The position numbers and the translations under genes are program-made. A stretch of DNA of 64,000 bases from JAOAPY01 sp038237475. GTDB taxonomy: Bacteria; Acidobacteriota; Blastocatellia; Pyrinomonadales; Pyrinomonadaceae. The stretch covers positions 372,001-436,000 of the forward strand of contig JBBRYS010000003.1 of the NCBI GenBank assembly GCA_038237475.1. The letters run 5' to 3'. Of this stretch, positions 1-9,135 are shown in pieces. Position 1 is the first letter of the stretch. Every line of letters begins with the position of its first letter. The notes under the pieces are model-generated. The model was not told where the DNA came from. It saw nothing but the letters and a program-made list of their open reading frames with translations, and ran no database searches.

Positions 1-154
1 CCGCCGTTTTCTTGAGTTGCTTGAGTCCGAAGACTTGAGAGAGAGGTTGTCGGCAGCCGGCAGCAAGCGAGTGGCTGAATTTTCATGGCGCAGAACTGCA
101 AGGGAGAGCCGCGCTGTTTACGACGAAGCAATTAAGAGGTTTGAGCAGGATTAA
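1..154 (+). CDS. Glycosyltransferase family 4, C-terminal end (partial)
   Basis: An open frame enters from the left edge (codons begin at base 2) and stops with TAA at 152-154, giving about 50 residues. The peptide contains RERLSAAGSKRVAEFSWRRT followed by ARESRAVYDEAI. This closely matches the usual last helix of GT4/GT-B glycosyltransferases (LRERL..AG.....FSW...A.....Y). These cytosolic enzymes transfer sugars from nucleotide donors to lipid-linked or glycan acceptors. The rest of the gene lies outside the window, so substrate and start are unknown. It fits the glycan-rich neighbourhood. Confidence 0.7.
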   Translation, partial: RRFLELLESEDLRERLSAAGSKRVAEFSWRRTARESRAVYDEAIKRFEQD

Positions 155-183
155 AGAGTAAGCTGCGATATAGCCAAAAGCAA

Positions 184-211
184 AAGGCCAGCTTCTGATG
201 AAGCTGGCCTT
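184..211. terminator. Bidirectional intrinsic terminator
   Basis: A perfect 12-bp stem (AAGGCCAGCTTC / GAAGCTGGCCTT) with a TGAT loop is followed by TTTATTGTT on the plus strand. On the minus strand it is followed by a T-rich TTTTGCTTTT run. It lies between the ends of two convergent genes, the GT4 fragment and the DUF4214 gene, and can terminate both. Confidence 0.88.
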
Positions 212-235
212 TATTGTTAAGTATTAACCAGTGCG

Positions 236-1240
236 CTACTGGCATTCCGCATTTGAGTGCGTAGCGGTTGAGCCAAAGCGCAGTTGATATTCCTGTGACG
301 TGATGAACGAGCAAACCATTGCGTGCTGTTTGGAAATATCGCGCAGCGCGCCGCCATTTACCTGACCCAGCCAGAACAGAAATCCAGGGATGTCAGAGTT
401 GCGGCGGAGGTAACCCGAATACTGGGTATAGACAAACGCGCGATTGTACTCGCCGTCGATAAAAGCCCGGTTGTTGATCGGATTGGTGCCAACGTTATCA
501 TCAGCGAGGCGGTACATCACCGCACCGCGGCCACCGGAATTGTGGAGCGCGATGAGGGCGTTACGTTGAGATGACAGATTCACGCCCATGTCGTTCTGCA
601 GAGTCGCCAGCACCGCGTCGACGAATTGATCGGCAGTGGACAAGCTGGCCGGATATTTAGCTATGAATTCAGGTCTCGCGACGAACGCGTTGGCCAGATC
701 CAATTGCTTTTGCGCCAGGTTGGAACCGCCTACTACCAATTGACGATCAGCCTTGAATGATGCGTAGCTGGGCATCTTCAGATCCTCGCCGGGAAATCCG
801 GCGTTCGGATGCGGATTCGGAGAAGGCTGTGCGTTGCCATACGACTCGCGGTACAGACGATAAACGTATGCGCCGGTTTGCTGGAATTCCAGCTCAAAGA
901 AAAAGGCGTTCGAAACGTCGATGCGCTTATTGTTGACGCAGGTCTGATTCGTGCCGCATGAGGCAAACTGGGTGACCCAGTAATCGAAACCGCTGGTATC
1001 TGGAAAGCGATTCAGGAAATCTACGTAATGCTGGTTCACAAAGAAATCTGAATCGTCGATGGTGATCACCTGATTCGTGCCCGGCCGCAAACGCAGCGGC
1101 TTCACCTTTACGTTGCCGTAATAAAGCTCCGCAGGAAGATTTGGGCCGTCAGGAGTACGAATCTCCAGCGTAGGCGCCTGTCCCAGCACGGCAAAGGTGG
1201 ACAAAGCGACAGTGATTACAAGAACAGTCAGCTTAAACAT
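236..1240 (-). CDS. Secreted DUF4214 domain protein
   Basis: The 334-residue protein begins MFKLTVLVITVALSTFAVLG, a typical Sec signal peptide. This start is preferred over an in-frame ATG 14 codons upstream because a GAGGAG ribosome site lies 8-9 bases before it. The mature part is mostly a DUF4214-type region: FFVNQHYVDFLNRFPDTSGFDYW near the N-terminus, then a second half with EYNRAFVYTQYSGYLRRNSD and a C-terminal EYQLRFG...THSNAEC. DUF4214 occurs in secreted or S-layer-linked bacterial proteins and its function is unsettled. The same architecture recurs in the metalloprotease at 1696-3900 and in the membrane protein at 41687-44212. The four Cys residues in the mature part could form disulfides after export. 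Confidence 0.85.
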   Translation of the reverse strand: MFKLTVLVITVALSTFAVLGQAPTLEIRTPDGPNLPAELYYGNVKVKPLRLRPGTNQVITIDDSDFFVNQHYVDFLNRFPDTSGFDYWVTQFASCGTNQTCVNNKRIDVSNAFFFELEFQQTGAYVYRLYRESYGNAQPSPNPHPNAGFPGEDLKMPSYASFKADRQLVVGGSNLAQKQLDLANAFVARPEFIAKYPASLSTADQFVDAVLATLQNDMGVNLSSQRNALIALHNSGGRGAVMYRLADDNVGTNPINNRAFIDGEYNRAFVYTQYSGYLRRNSDIPGFLFWLGQVNGGALRDISKQHAMVCSFITSQEYQLRFGSTATHSNAECQ

Positions 1241-1695
1241 CAGAAGGCTCCTCAAGTAGATGGCGAAACCGCGATTTTGCATTAGTAAACTCTTGTGCGA
1301 GGAAGGTTGCTTTATATCTAAAGAAAACGCGGGGCCGCGTCCCTAACAACGCAGCCCAGTGTAGCTTTTGTAGAACTGTCCTGTCAACGGAATCATCAGG
1401 AAAATCAGGCTCGCCTGACCCAAAAAGGTTAATGCTGACGTCGTTAGCAAGCGAAATCGAGTGCCCGTTAGAGTTGGGCTCATGCCATGACTACAAATGT
1501 CCCGGTAAATCGCGCGCGGCGCCCCATTTAGCACCCCGGTTCGGCCACGCTTAATTAGACGCACGAGAATCACGCCTGGTTGAGCTTTCCTTACTAACAG
1601 CCTCTAAAAAGCCGAGAGGCTATCTAACGCCGCACCAGAGAAGCCGCGTCCTCTGACAAAAATCCTCGGGTACGCACTTGGGAAAGCATGGTACC
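1241..1695. other. Intergenic region between divergent DUF4214 genes
   Basis: About 455 bp separate two divergently read secreted-protein genes, so promoters for both should lie here; I could not assign any with confidence. Two small dyads are visible. One is a 14-base palindrome ACGCGGGGCCGCGT at 1327-1340. The other is a 7-bp stem AGCCTCT/AGAGGCT at 1599-1621. A 76-codon minus-strand open frame at 1343-1573 has no plausible protein features and is not called. Confidence 0.5.
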
Positions 1696-3900
1696 ATGGC
1701 GTGCCGCGACGGCAAATGCTCCCCGTTCGCCGTCAATTCGGTCGATTCTTTCCGGTTTTCAATGCGAAGTTCACCTGCCATTGCCGTCCTCCTTTCAGTC
1801 GTGCTGGGTTCGACGGCTATTGTTCAGCCCTACACTGTGCAGTTGGCTGATTCCGGCGGCGAGATGCAAATCAAGTGGACGAAAAAGCGAATCCCAATTG
1901 CTCTGTCACCGTCGTTGCGATCTCCCGGACCCGAAATAAAGCCGGGCAGCGATGTTATCGGATCCCTTCGTCGCGCCATGGGAAGATGGTCGGGTGTGGC
2001 CAATATTCAGTTTGTTGAGGTGGCGTCGAGGGCTCAATCGATTAGTCCTGCCAACGCCGGCGATGGCGTTAGCCTGATAACCATCGCGGATACTCCTGAA
2101 AATAATGCCTTGTTCGCGGGGGCCAATGACACTGGGCGAACCCGCATCTTCTATGACCCGGCCAGCGGTGCAATCAACGAGGCGGATATAGTTATAAATC
2201 CACACCCAGTATCAGTCGACGCTTCTCCGCTCCAGTTTTCAACCGACGGCACCCCGGGGACTTATGATCTCGAGTCAGCCTTCACTCACGAGCTCGGACA
2301 TTTGTTGGGTTTGGAACATTCAGGAATAATTGCCTCAACGATGCAGGCTCGCCAGCGTCTCAATGGGGTCGAGGGATTGGCTGCACCTACTAATCGAACT
2401 TTGTCCGAAGATGACCGGGCGGCAGTGCGGGCCATTTATGGACCACACGAAGGCCTCGGCGCACTTGAGGGCAGGATTCAGGACAGTTCCGGTGGCAGGG
2501 CTGTCAATGTTTTTGGGGCGCACGTCTGGGTTGAGAATGCCCAGTCCGGTCGCGTGATCGCCAGCAGCGTCACGCTCGCCGACGGTCGTTATCGGATCGA
2601 GAGTTTGCCACCCGGCAGCTACCGCGTGATCGCCGCTTATCTCGATGGCGCCGTGATGGCCGACGACATAGCCTCAGCCGGCGCTGCCTATGCCGGCATG
2701 GCCAGGCAGGCAGCTTTTCGCACTGCTGAAATCGGAAATCAAATCACTGTTTCGGCTGACGCCTCGACCAATCTGAATTGGACCATCGTGCCGCCGCAAA
2801 ATGCTGCTCCCGCCTTGAAGCCCAAGCTCCTGGGATTAAACGCGCAACTCTCAAGCGTCGCGGTCGCGGTCGAGCCCGGTCGGACCTATACACTCTACGT
2901 CGGGGGCGATGGAGTCGATCAAGTTCCCGGGAGCGCCATCACTGTAAGTTCTCCCTATGTGACTGTGAATCCTTCCAGCCTGGCACGGCAACCATTCGGT
3001 TCATCTTTTCCGATAATCAGTTTTGAAATAACGATTGCAGCGAATGCACCGTTTGGTGACTTCAGTATTCGTCTGCAGGGAAACTCAGGGGAAATAGCTT
3101 ACCTGGCCGGCGGCCTAACCGTTGATCCGGGAGTCAACACGGCCAATCCAAATCCTGTGGATGACCCGCAGTTCTTTGTGCGCCAGCACTATCGGGATTT
3201 CCTTGGCCGTAACGCAGATCCAAATGGTCTTGATTATTGGAGCAGCCAGGTCGCTCAATGCGGCGTGGACTCTGACTGCGTTCGCGAGCGGCGCTTGGAT
3301 CTTTCAGCGGCTTTCTTCGCTGCGACCGAGTTTCAGGAGACCGGCTCGTTTGTCTATCGGGTTTACAAAGCTGCTTTTGGCCGCCGGCCAAGCTTCGGAG
3401 AGTTCCTCAAGGACGGCGCTCAGGTCGTAGCGGGCGCCAACCTACAGGCCAACAAGCAGTCGTTTGCACTTGAGTTAACAGGCCGGGCGGAGTTTGTCAG
3501 GAAATACCCAGCCTCAATGACCGCATCGCAGTTTGTCGAGGCCCTGTTGACAGAGGTTGAGAAAGGTTCCGGTGTGAGACTCGGTGCTCAGCAAACTGAC
3601 TTAGTTGAACTCTACAACGGCAGCGATGCCGGCCGGGTAGCCATCATCCGCAGGATCGCGGAAAGCGATGCCTTCGCCCAAGCCGAATACAACCGAGCCT
3701 TCGTGCTGATGCAGTACTTTGGTTATTTGCGTCGCGATCCTGACGAGCGTGGTTTCGAATTCTGGCTTAACGTATTGCAGAACCAGAAGGGTGACGCTGC
3801 GGCTTACCGCGTAATGGTCTGTTCATTCCTGAGTTCCAGCGAATACCAGTCGCGTTTTGGGATGGCCATTACGCACACCAACGAAGAGTGTGGACAGTGA
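1696..3900 (+). CDS. Secreted matrixin-type metalloprotease with C-terminal DUF4214
   Basis: A 734-residue secreted zinc protease. The catalytic motif HELGHLLGLEH (residues 198-208 from this start) is the metzincin HExxHxxGxxH signature, with a Met-turn candidate (STMQ) shortly after. A carboxypeptidase-regulatory-like beta domain follows (GRIQDSSGG...GRYRIESLPPGSYRV), then an Ig-like stretch. The C-terminal 200 residues are a DUF4214 domain ending EYQSRFGMAITHTNEEC. Three starts are possible. TTG 1678 and ATG 1696 come first, with GGGAAAG upstream of 1696. ATG 1762 directly precedes the signal peptide MRSSPAIAVLLSVVLGS. The C-terminal domain is shared with the neighbouring gene, which suggests a common anchoring or export role (inference). 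Confidence 0.87.
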   Translation: MACRDGKCSPFAVNSVDSFRFSMRSSPAIAVLLSVVLGSTAIVQPYTVQLADSGGEMQIKWTKKRIPIALSPSLRSPGPEIKPGSDVIGSLRRAMGRWSGVANIQFVEVASRAQSISPANAGDGVSLITIADTPENNALFAGANDTGRTRIFYDPASGAINEADIVINPHPVSVDASPLQFSTDGTPGTYDLESAFTHELGHLLGLEHSGIIASTMQARQRLNGVEGLAAPTNRTLSEDDRAAVRAIYGPHEGLGALEGRIQDSSGGRAVNVFGAHVWVENAQSGRVIASSVTLADGRYRIESLPPGSYRVIAAYLDGAVMADDIASAGAAYAGMARQAAFRTAEIGNQITVSADASTNLNWTIVPPQNAAPALKPKLLGLNAQLSSVAVAVEPGRTYTLYVGGDGVDQVPGSAITVSSPYVTVNPSSLARQPFGSSFPIISFEITIAANAPFGDFSIRLQGNSGEIAYLAGGLTVDPGVNTANPNPVDDPQFFVRQHYRDFLGRNADPNGLDYWSSQVAQCGVDSDCVRERRLDLSAAFFAATEFQETGSFVYRVYKAAFGRRPSFGEFLKDGAQVVAGANLQANKQSFALELTGRAEFVRKYPASMTASQFVEALLTEVEKGSGVRLGAQQTDLVELYNGSDAGRVAIIRRIAESDAFAQAEYNRAFVLMQYFGYLRRDPDERGFEFWLNVLQNQKGDAAAYRVMVCSFLSSSEYQSRFGMAITHTNEECGQ

Positions 3901-3920
3901 TCTGAGTTGTGCCGGATTCT

Positions 3921-4399
3921 TCAGCTGGAGCAGAACTGCTTCACCGTTTGCCTGAAGGACGCAGCATCCAAGGCCGGATAGCGATAGAGTTCGCCCTCAA
4001 TCTCATCGAACATCGCCGACAAGCGCGGCAGTTCGATCAACCTGTGTCGAACCATTTCGTTAACATCGCGCATATCCATTCGATGTCCCCGCTCAAGCTT
4101 CGCTAGTGCTTGCGAATAAAAATCTCGTTCGAAACTTACCAGTCGGCGAATCAAGGCATTGTAGCGACTGTGCGCGGAATCAGATTCGTTCACCGCCAAT
4201 AATTCGTAAAGCCGGTGCTCAGGACTGTCCGGCAAGTTGAGCGGGAGCTCAAATCCCAGAGGCTCAAACGCAGCGCTCCGATCGCCACCAGAAGTGCCGC
4301 GACTGTTTCATCTCCCGCTTCCAGATCCCTGAGGCCGGCTGCAATTAAGTCACTGCCCGGTAAAGCCTCGTCAAGCAAATGTGAGTTCTCAGATTTCAT
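3921..4399 (-). pseudogene. Conserved hypothetical protein, frameshifted
   Basis: Two overlapping minus-strand frames look like one broken gene. The first (ATG 4399) encodes MKSENSHLLDEALPGSDLIA...DETVAALLVAIGALRL. The second encodes ...LGFELPLNLPDSPEHRLYEL followed by NALIRRLVSFERDFYSQALA. They join smoothly if one base is missing near 4260-4265. Each half reads as coherent, charged helical protein, whereas the first frame past the junction turns into low-quality sequence (SSRSTCRTVLSTG). The start codon overlaps the upstream methyltransferase stop as ATGA (4396-4399), implying translational coupling. I recall a similar unannotated family in related genomes but cannot name it. A sequencing error is an alternative explanation. 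Confidence 0.6.
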
Positions 4400-5619
4400 T
4401 CAGCCAAACCAATCTGCGGCGCGACCACGAATTTGAGTTCCAATGGTGTCGAACCCCGTTCTTCAAACCAGCAGATATCCTGACATAGCAGGTCAAGCTT
4501 GATAATGTAAGCCCCGGGTTCCGCCGGAGCTCGGCCTTCGATATGCAGCACAACTTTCTCACCGGGCGCGAGTGCGTGCGGCAATGCAGGTGAGCCGTGC
4601 GTTTCGGCGATTACCTGTTGGTGCTCGTCGAATATTTTTAAGCCGAGACGAACAGTTCCTCTGTGAGCAAAGCGAGATACAAGCCAGAGAGTGTCGCCAA
4701 TATTTTTGATTCCAATCTGCAGCTCGAACGATTGACCCGTGGCGAGCACACCCGGAAACTCGTTACGCAAGCTGAGTTCACCTTTGAGAACGTTTGGACT
4801 GCGACTTTTCGGCATTTTATCGCCGGGACTGGCCAATCTTTTGCACAGCAGGTAATTGAGCGAGGGCAGTTCCATCAGTGGCAGTAGCCTGCCCTCCAAA
4901 CTGTCGCGATCGAACAGGCCATTGATACTGATGTAATCACCGGCCACAGCGAAGCCGCTCTCGTGGAGGAGCGTGAGCAGATACTCTCGCGAGTAGGGCG
5001 ATTCCAGCGTCCCGTACTTTTCCATCACGCCGCGCAGTTCAGTTCCGCTTGCCGACTCTTCTGCCGGCTGCTCGCCTTCCATCACAAAAAGCTGGCCGCC
5101 ATATGGCAGCATCGCGAACAGATGTTTGAACACGGCGCGCTCGTCAGCAAAATGATGCAACGCGTCGTAGCAGACGATTGCGTCGAATTTTTCATCGAGT
5201 GCCGCGGCCTCAATGTCGTGGACCAGGAAGCGGTAGGTTGTGCCGTGTTCATGATCGGCAGCGAAAGGTAAACTTTCCAGACGCTGGCGCGCCAGTTCGA
5301 TTAAGCCAGGGCTGATATCGATTCCCGTCACGTTGTAACCAAAGCGTGCGAAGTATTCGGAGAGCCAACCGGAGCCACAACCGACATCGAGAATGCGCGC
5401 GCCCGGCGGCAACGCCAGGGCCACTGCCAGATTGGCAAAGTCACAAAAATGCCGGTGTGTATCCTCATCCAAACCGTCGCCCGGCCAACGCTCGTGTTTG
5501 TGCGCGAGATTATAGAAGGGCTTGGTGAGCAGGTGGTGGCGATCGCTGGGAGAGAGTTTGTGGGGGTACTCTACAGCCCCTTGTTTATAGTCGATCCCTT
5601 CTACTTTTTTGAAGCGCAT
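4396..5619 (-). CDS. Class I SAM methyltransferase with C-terminal beta-sandwich domain
   Basis: A 407-residue cytosolic methyltransferase. The SAM motif ILDVGCGSGWLSEYF (residues 76-90) and the acidic VTGIDIS of motif II define a Rossmann-fold class I enzyme (Methyltransf_11/25 type). DAIVCYDALHHFADERAV is the motif IV region. After about residue 285 comes an unrelated all-beta segment (NIGDTLWL ... GAYIIKLDLLCQDICWFEERG). Its layout matches the C-terminus of the methyltransferase at 19871-21076, especially the D...D-CWF...GS signature. Such tails resemble glycan-binding Wzt-C-like domains, so a glycan or lipid-linked sugar substrate is likely (inference). The 3' end overlaps the downstream frameshifted gene by ATGA. 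Confidence 0.85.
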   Translation of the reverse strand: MRFKKVEGIDYKQGAVEYPHKLSPSDRHHLLTKPFYNLAHKHERWPGDGLDEDTHRHFCDFANLAVALALPPGARILDVGCGSGWLSEYFARFGYNVTGIDISPGLIELARQRLESLPFAADHEHGTTYRFLVHDIEAAALDEKFDAIVCYDALHHFADERAVFKHLFAMLPYGGQLFVMEGEQPAEESASGTELRGVMEKYGTLESPYSREYLLTLLHESGFAVAGDYISINGLFDRDSLEGRLLPLMELPSLNYLLCKRLASPGDKMPKSRSPNVLKGELSLRNEFPGVLATGQSFELQIGIKNIGDTLWLVSRFAHRGTVRLGLKIFDEHQQVIAETHGSPALPHALAPGEKVVLHIEGRAPAEPGAYIIKLDLLCQDICWFEERGSTPLELKFVVAPQIGLAE

Positions 5620-5711
5620 AAGTGGAGCCGTAGTATAGCAAACGCCGACTCAGTCGAGGCCAGGCGGGGGACGGGGAAAAGCCCGGGGAAGACGGTACCT
5701 GTTTACGCGAG

Positions 5712-5748
5712 GAAAATGCCCGGCTGAAGCCGGTACTCTGAACGCCTG
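5712..5748 (+). repeat. Covarying hairpin repeat, copy 1 (with degenerate neighbour)
   Basis: The element has the form AAAATGCCCGGCTGAAGCCG followed by GTACTCTGAACGCCTG. The stem is CCGG/CCGG around CTGAAG. Further copies lie at 30692, 37152 and 51998. A degenerate copy directly precedes this one at about 5677-5710 (AAAAGCCCGGGGAAGACGG). It ends 20 bases before the ATG of the PIG-V-like gene. Confidence 0.8.
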
Positions 5749-5768
5749 GATGATGTTATCTTGGCGCA

Positions 5769-6959
5769 ATGCTGCGAATCATTCACGGGATCGTGGCGGA
5801 CTCTTCAATCCGCTTTGCATTCTTTGCGTTTACGCTCACACGCCTTTTGATACTGGTCGTCATCCTCCTGAGCGCGAACACAACCTTTGATCCCCCAGTC
5901 CAGGATGAGTTTGGTGACATTCATGAATCAAAGACTTTGCTGCTGAACAAGCGCCCGGTTGAGGTGCTGAGGCGTGTGACTCTGGGTGCTGACAGCTTAT
6001 GGTTCACTAACATCGCGCGGAACGGCTATGAGAAAGAAGCTTTCAACACGAACACACAACACACCTGGGCTTACTTTCCGCTTTATCCGCTTCTGTTGCG
6101 CACCGCAGCCTTGGCTACTGGCGAATACCCCCTGACGGGCATGGCTCTCTCGAGCTTACTTTTCTTCTTTGGCTTAGTCCTTTTGTACCGGCTGGTCATT
6201 GCCTACGATTACGTTGTGTCCACCGCTGAGCGTACGGTCTTCTATCTCGCCGCCTTTCCGGTCAGTTACTTTTTTGCGCTAGCCCAGACTGAGTCGTTGT
6301 TCCTGCTGTTGACGGTGAGTTGTTTTTACGCAGCTCGGAAGGACCGCTGGTGGCTGGCCGGAATAATTGGCGCCTTTGCGTCAGCGACCCGCTTCGCCGG
6401 GATCTTTCTCATGGTTCCGCTGTCGTTCATGTACTGGCAGAACATGCGTGTCGCGAACAGGAGGTTGAAAACCGATGTTGCCAGTCTATTGTTGATACCC
6501 CTGGGCCTAATCGCGTTCATGATCTATCTGCGGAGTATTACCGGCAATGCGTTTGCGTTTGCGGATATTCAGGTAGCGTGGGGACACAGCCTCGGCATGT
6601 TTTGGCGGCCCTTGCTTGGTTTTCTGGCGGACCCATGGCGAGTCAGTTTCGGCTGGGACTTTCGGTTACTGAATTTTGCGTCTGCACTTGTGGCTTTAAT
6701 CTGTGGCCTGGTGTTGTTGAAGCGGCGCTACTGGGCCCTGGCGCTCTACACTTTGATCTCGGTCGTTGTGCCGTTGTCTTTTCAACTCTCACTACAATCT
6801 CTGGCCCGTTACGTATTAGTAATTTTCCCTCTCTTCCTTGTGCTGGCCTGGGCCGGACGCGAGCCGCGTATCGACCAGATCATTCGCACCGTATTTTTGG
6901 TTCTGTTAACACTGATGAGCGCGATGCTGGCCGCACGGGTGACACTGGCATTGTCGTAA
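5769..6959 (+). CDS. PIG-V-like GT-C membrane mannosyltransferase
   Basis: A 396-residue integral membrane protein with roughly ten hydrophobic spans. The first luminal loop has GADSLWFTNIARNGY (residues 73-87, with the GT-C acidic residue at Asp75). WAYFPLYPLLLR (100-111) follows; an FPLYPLL motif is typical of the PIG-V (GPI mannosyltransferase II) family and its bacterial relatives. These enzymes use polyprenyl-phosphate sugars on the outer face of the inner membrane. It begins the long GT-C-rich locus and converges with the gene at 6968-9085. Sugar and acceptor cannot be read from the sequence. Confidence 0.78.
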   Translation: MLRIIHGIVADSSIRFAFFAFTLTRLLILVVILLSANTTFDPPVQDEFGDIHESKTLLLNKRPVEVLRRVTLGADSLWFTNIARNGYEKEAFNTNTQHTWAYFPLYPLLLRTAALATGEYPLTGMALSSLLFFFGLVLLYRLVIAYDYVVSTAERTVFYLAAFPVSYFFALAQTESLFLLLTVSCFYAARKDRWWLAGIIGAFASATRFAGIFLMVPLSFMYWQNMRVANRRLKTDVASLLLIPLGLIAFMIYLRSITGNAFAFADIQVAWGHSLGMFWRPLLGFLADPWRVSFGWDFRLLNFASALVALICGLVLLKRRYWALALYTLISVVVPLSFQLSLQSLARYVLVIFPLFLVLAWAGREPRIDQIIRTVFLVLLTLMSAMLAARVTLALS

Positions 6960-6967
6960 CGTGAGCG

Positions 6968-9085
6968 TCAGGAAAGTTCAGCCTGCCTAATGGTTGGACA
7001 GAGAAGCTCCGGATGCAGGGGAATCTTCTCTTCCTGAGATTGCCGGTTTTCGCTCACCGCGCCGGGTTCGGTTTTCGTTACTACGTATAGATCGACCTGT
7101 TCGCCGGGGCCTTCACTCAGCGCTGCCGGGAAACTCTGAACCAGGCGCAGGCGGCCAGCAGCCACATTCCGATTCAAAAAACTTTGGAGGGCTTCTCGTT
7201 CTCCCGGCTCAAGCAAACCCCGGTGGACGGTCACGTAGGAAACAGGCAGGCCCTCAAGCTCATCCATCAGCGTGTCGGCAATTGGATGCGCGGCGATTAT
7301 TTGCTCAATCTCTTTTTGCAGCGGCGGCACGAAACTGTATCTGCCATTGACTATCGGATGGCCATGATCGGCCGCGCGCAACATGTAGACGTGATCTCGA
7401 TTACCGATTGGAAGTTCGAGAATGCCACCGCTCATCCGGCGAGATTTCAAATCCTGCGTTACCGCATCCGGATCGGCCTCACCTTGTATCATCTGCAGCG
7501 GCGCGGCATGGAGGTCGATCAGGATTGCCGCGACAATCAGAGCGTATAGCAGCGGCTTGCCGAACCGTGGCCACCAGCGAGAGGCATGCTCTGCGATGCG
7601 CTTCGCCCCCAGACCCGCCACTAGCACGAGACCCACATAACAGATCATGCCCCAGCGCGTGGTCACCCTCATGCCGCGAAACACCGGTACATAAAGGTAC
7701 AGAAATTTATGGAAAAAGAAGTTAAGTCCAAAGGAGCCCGCGAAACCAATTACGATCCAGATTAACGCCTGGCCGAATAGTTCCGACCGCTCTGGAGCAT
7801 TGAGTGTTGCGGAAAGATTTCTGTCTCCTCCCAGCGCGTTGCGAAGGAACCGCGGATAGGCGAGTAAGCAGCGTACCAAGATCACGATAGCGAGAACCGT
7901 CAGCGCGCAATCGGGGCCGCTTGCATACAATAACAAATGCCCAAAAAGCCTGAATCTTATAACGTCATATCCAAGCGTTAGGAAAGCAACGATCCCCGCG
8001 GAGATGGCGACGAGATCGAGCAGCGCCAGGATGATGCGCTCGAAAAGTGCGGGCCGCTCATCTTCATCATCTTTCAGGAACTTGCGCCGTGACAGCAGGA
8101 CGGCGGCAATGGCCAACAAGGGCGCCATCAAGCCTGGGAACAGGACCATTTCCGTGTCCACACCACTGGTGCCAAATCCCCGCCAGGCGCGGCTGCGTTC
8201 ATCCGGCGCCAGCCAATTGATGAAGCGTGCCGAATAATGACCGACTTCCTCCGGCGTCCTCGTGAATCCGTGTTCTGCGGCCACACGTCTCACCGGTAAA
8301 AGAAAAGGAAGCAGGAACAACGACGCGAGGCACAGCGTCGCAGCCGCACGTAACCAGAATCGCCGATCTCTCCAGGCATTGTTGCGGGTCAGCAACACCG
8401 TGGCCGAAAGGATCAGCGGGATGATGGTGAGAATAAACCAGGTGGTGCAGGTCAGTGCGTTCATGAAAAACGCGAACCCGAGCCACGCGGCCAGTTTCCA
8501 GCTGCGTTGCCGCGCAAAAAGAATCAGAGCCTCAAAGAGCAGCGGCACCCAGCCTACGAAGATCAGATGTAAGTGCGCGAGGTGATGAAACCGGAAAGGA
8601 AGGAACGCCATGATGATGCCGGCAATCCAGGCGATGCCAATTGATCCCGATAGAGTCCGCGCCAGCCGAAGAGTCGCGTAACCCGTGAAAGGGAAGCTGA
8701 GGAAGGCTGCGAGGCTATAGACGGTCAGCGGTCGCAGACCGAGCGCAAACAGCGGAAAAAAGAGCAGGCTCACGCCATAATCGAATTCTCCGAATGCGAG
8801 CGTGGAATGGTATGGATAAAAAAACGTCGCCTGAAACAGATTCAGTGGGTCATGAAATGTTTGATGGAAATCCCACCAAAGCAAATATGAGATGGCATAA
8901 GGATCGCCGGTGTCAGGGACTGCATTGTGCAAGTGCAGGACCCACGGCCAGGTCATCAAAACCGTCAGGATAAGAAAACCGCCAAAGATCAGAAACTCAC
9001 GAACTAGCGGGCGTCGAATCTGCAATGAGGCGAGTTTCATTTGTCGCTGGTTTGTCGATCCGAAGTCCTTGCGAGGTTGCAGCAT
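6968..9085 (-). CDS. Multi-spanning GT-C-type membrane protein
   Basis: A 705-residue membrane protein with about a dozen hydrophobic helices and a soluble C-terminal tail of about 150 residues (LPIGNRDHVYML ... VDLYVVTKTEP). The first periplasmic loop reads LHNAVPDTGDPYAISYLLWW. It carries the paired acidic/aromatic residues seen in GT-C glycosyltransferases and in uncharacterised membrane proteins of glycan loci. No conserved motif names the sugar. The start is uncertain: ATG 9085 or ATG 9040 (MKLASLQIRR), neither with a clear ribosome site. The adjacent mobile element begins 42 bases upstream of the ATG, so the native promoter may have been displaced. Confidence 0.72.
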   Translation of the reverse strand: MLQPRKDFGSTNQRQMKLASLQIRRPLVREFLIFGGFLILTVLMTWPWVLHLHNAVPDTGDPYAISYLLWWDFHQTFHDPLNLFQATFFYPYHSTLAFGEFDYGVSLLFFPLFALGLRPLTVYSLAAFLSFPFTGYATLRLARTLSGSIGIAWIAGIIMAFLPFRFHHLAHLHLIFVGWVPLLFEALILFARQRSWKLAAWLGFAFFMNALTCTTWFILTIIPLILSATVLLTRNNAWRDRRFWLRAAATLCLASLFLLPFLLPVRRVAAEHGFTRTPEEVGHYSARFINWLAPDERSRAWRGFGTSGVDTEMVLFPGLMAPLLAIAAVLLSRRKFLKDDEDERPALFERIILALLDLVAISAGIVAFLTLGYDVIRFRLFGHLLLYASGPDCALTVLAIVILVRCLLAYPRFLRNALGGDRNLSATLNAPERSELFGQALIWIVIGFAGSFGLNFFFHKFLYLYVPVFRGMRVTTRWGMICYVGLVLVAGLGAKRIAEHASRWWPRFGKPLLYALIVAAILIDLHAAPLQMIQGEADPDAVTQDLKSRRMSGGILELPIGNRDHVYMLRAADHGHPIVNGRYSFVPPLQKEIEQIIAAHPIADTLMDELEGLPVSYVTVHRGLLEPGEREALQSFLNRNVAAGRLRLVQSFPAALSEGPGEQVDLYVVTKTEPGAVSENRQSQEEKIPLHPELLCPTIRQAELS

Positions 9086-9135
9086 AGATTAATCCGCAGG
9101 CACGCAGCAAGGGACCATGGTTACGAGGTAGTGTC

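Noticed and set aside
1343..1573. 76-codon minus-strand open frame between the two DUF4214 genes
   Set aside because: No ribosome site, no domain, and a composition unlike neighbouring proteins; treated as intergenic.
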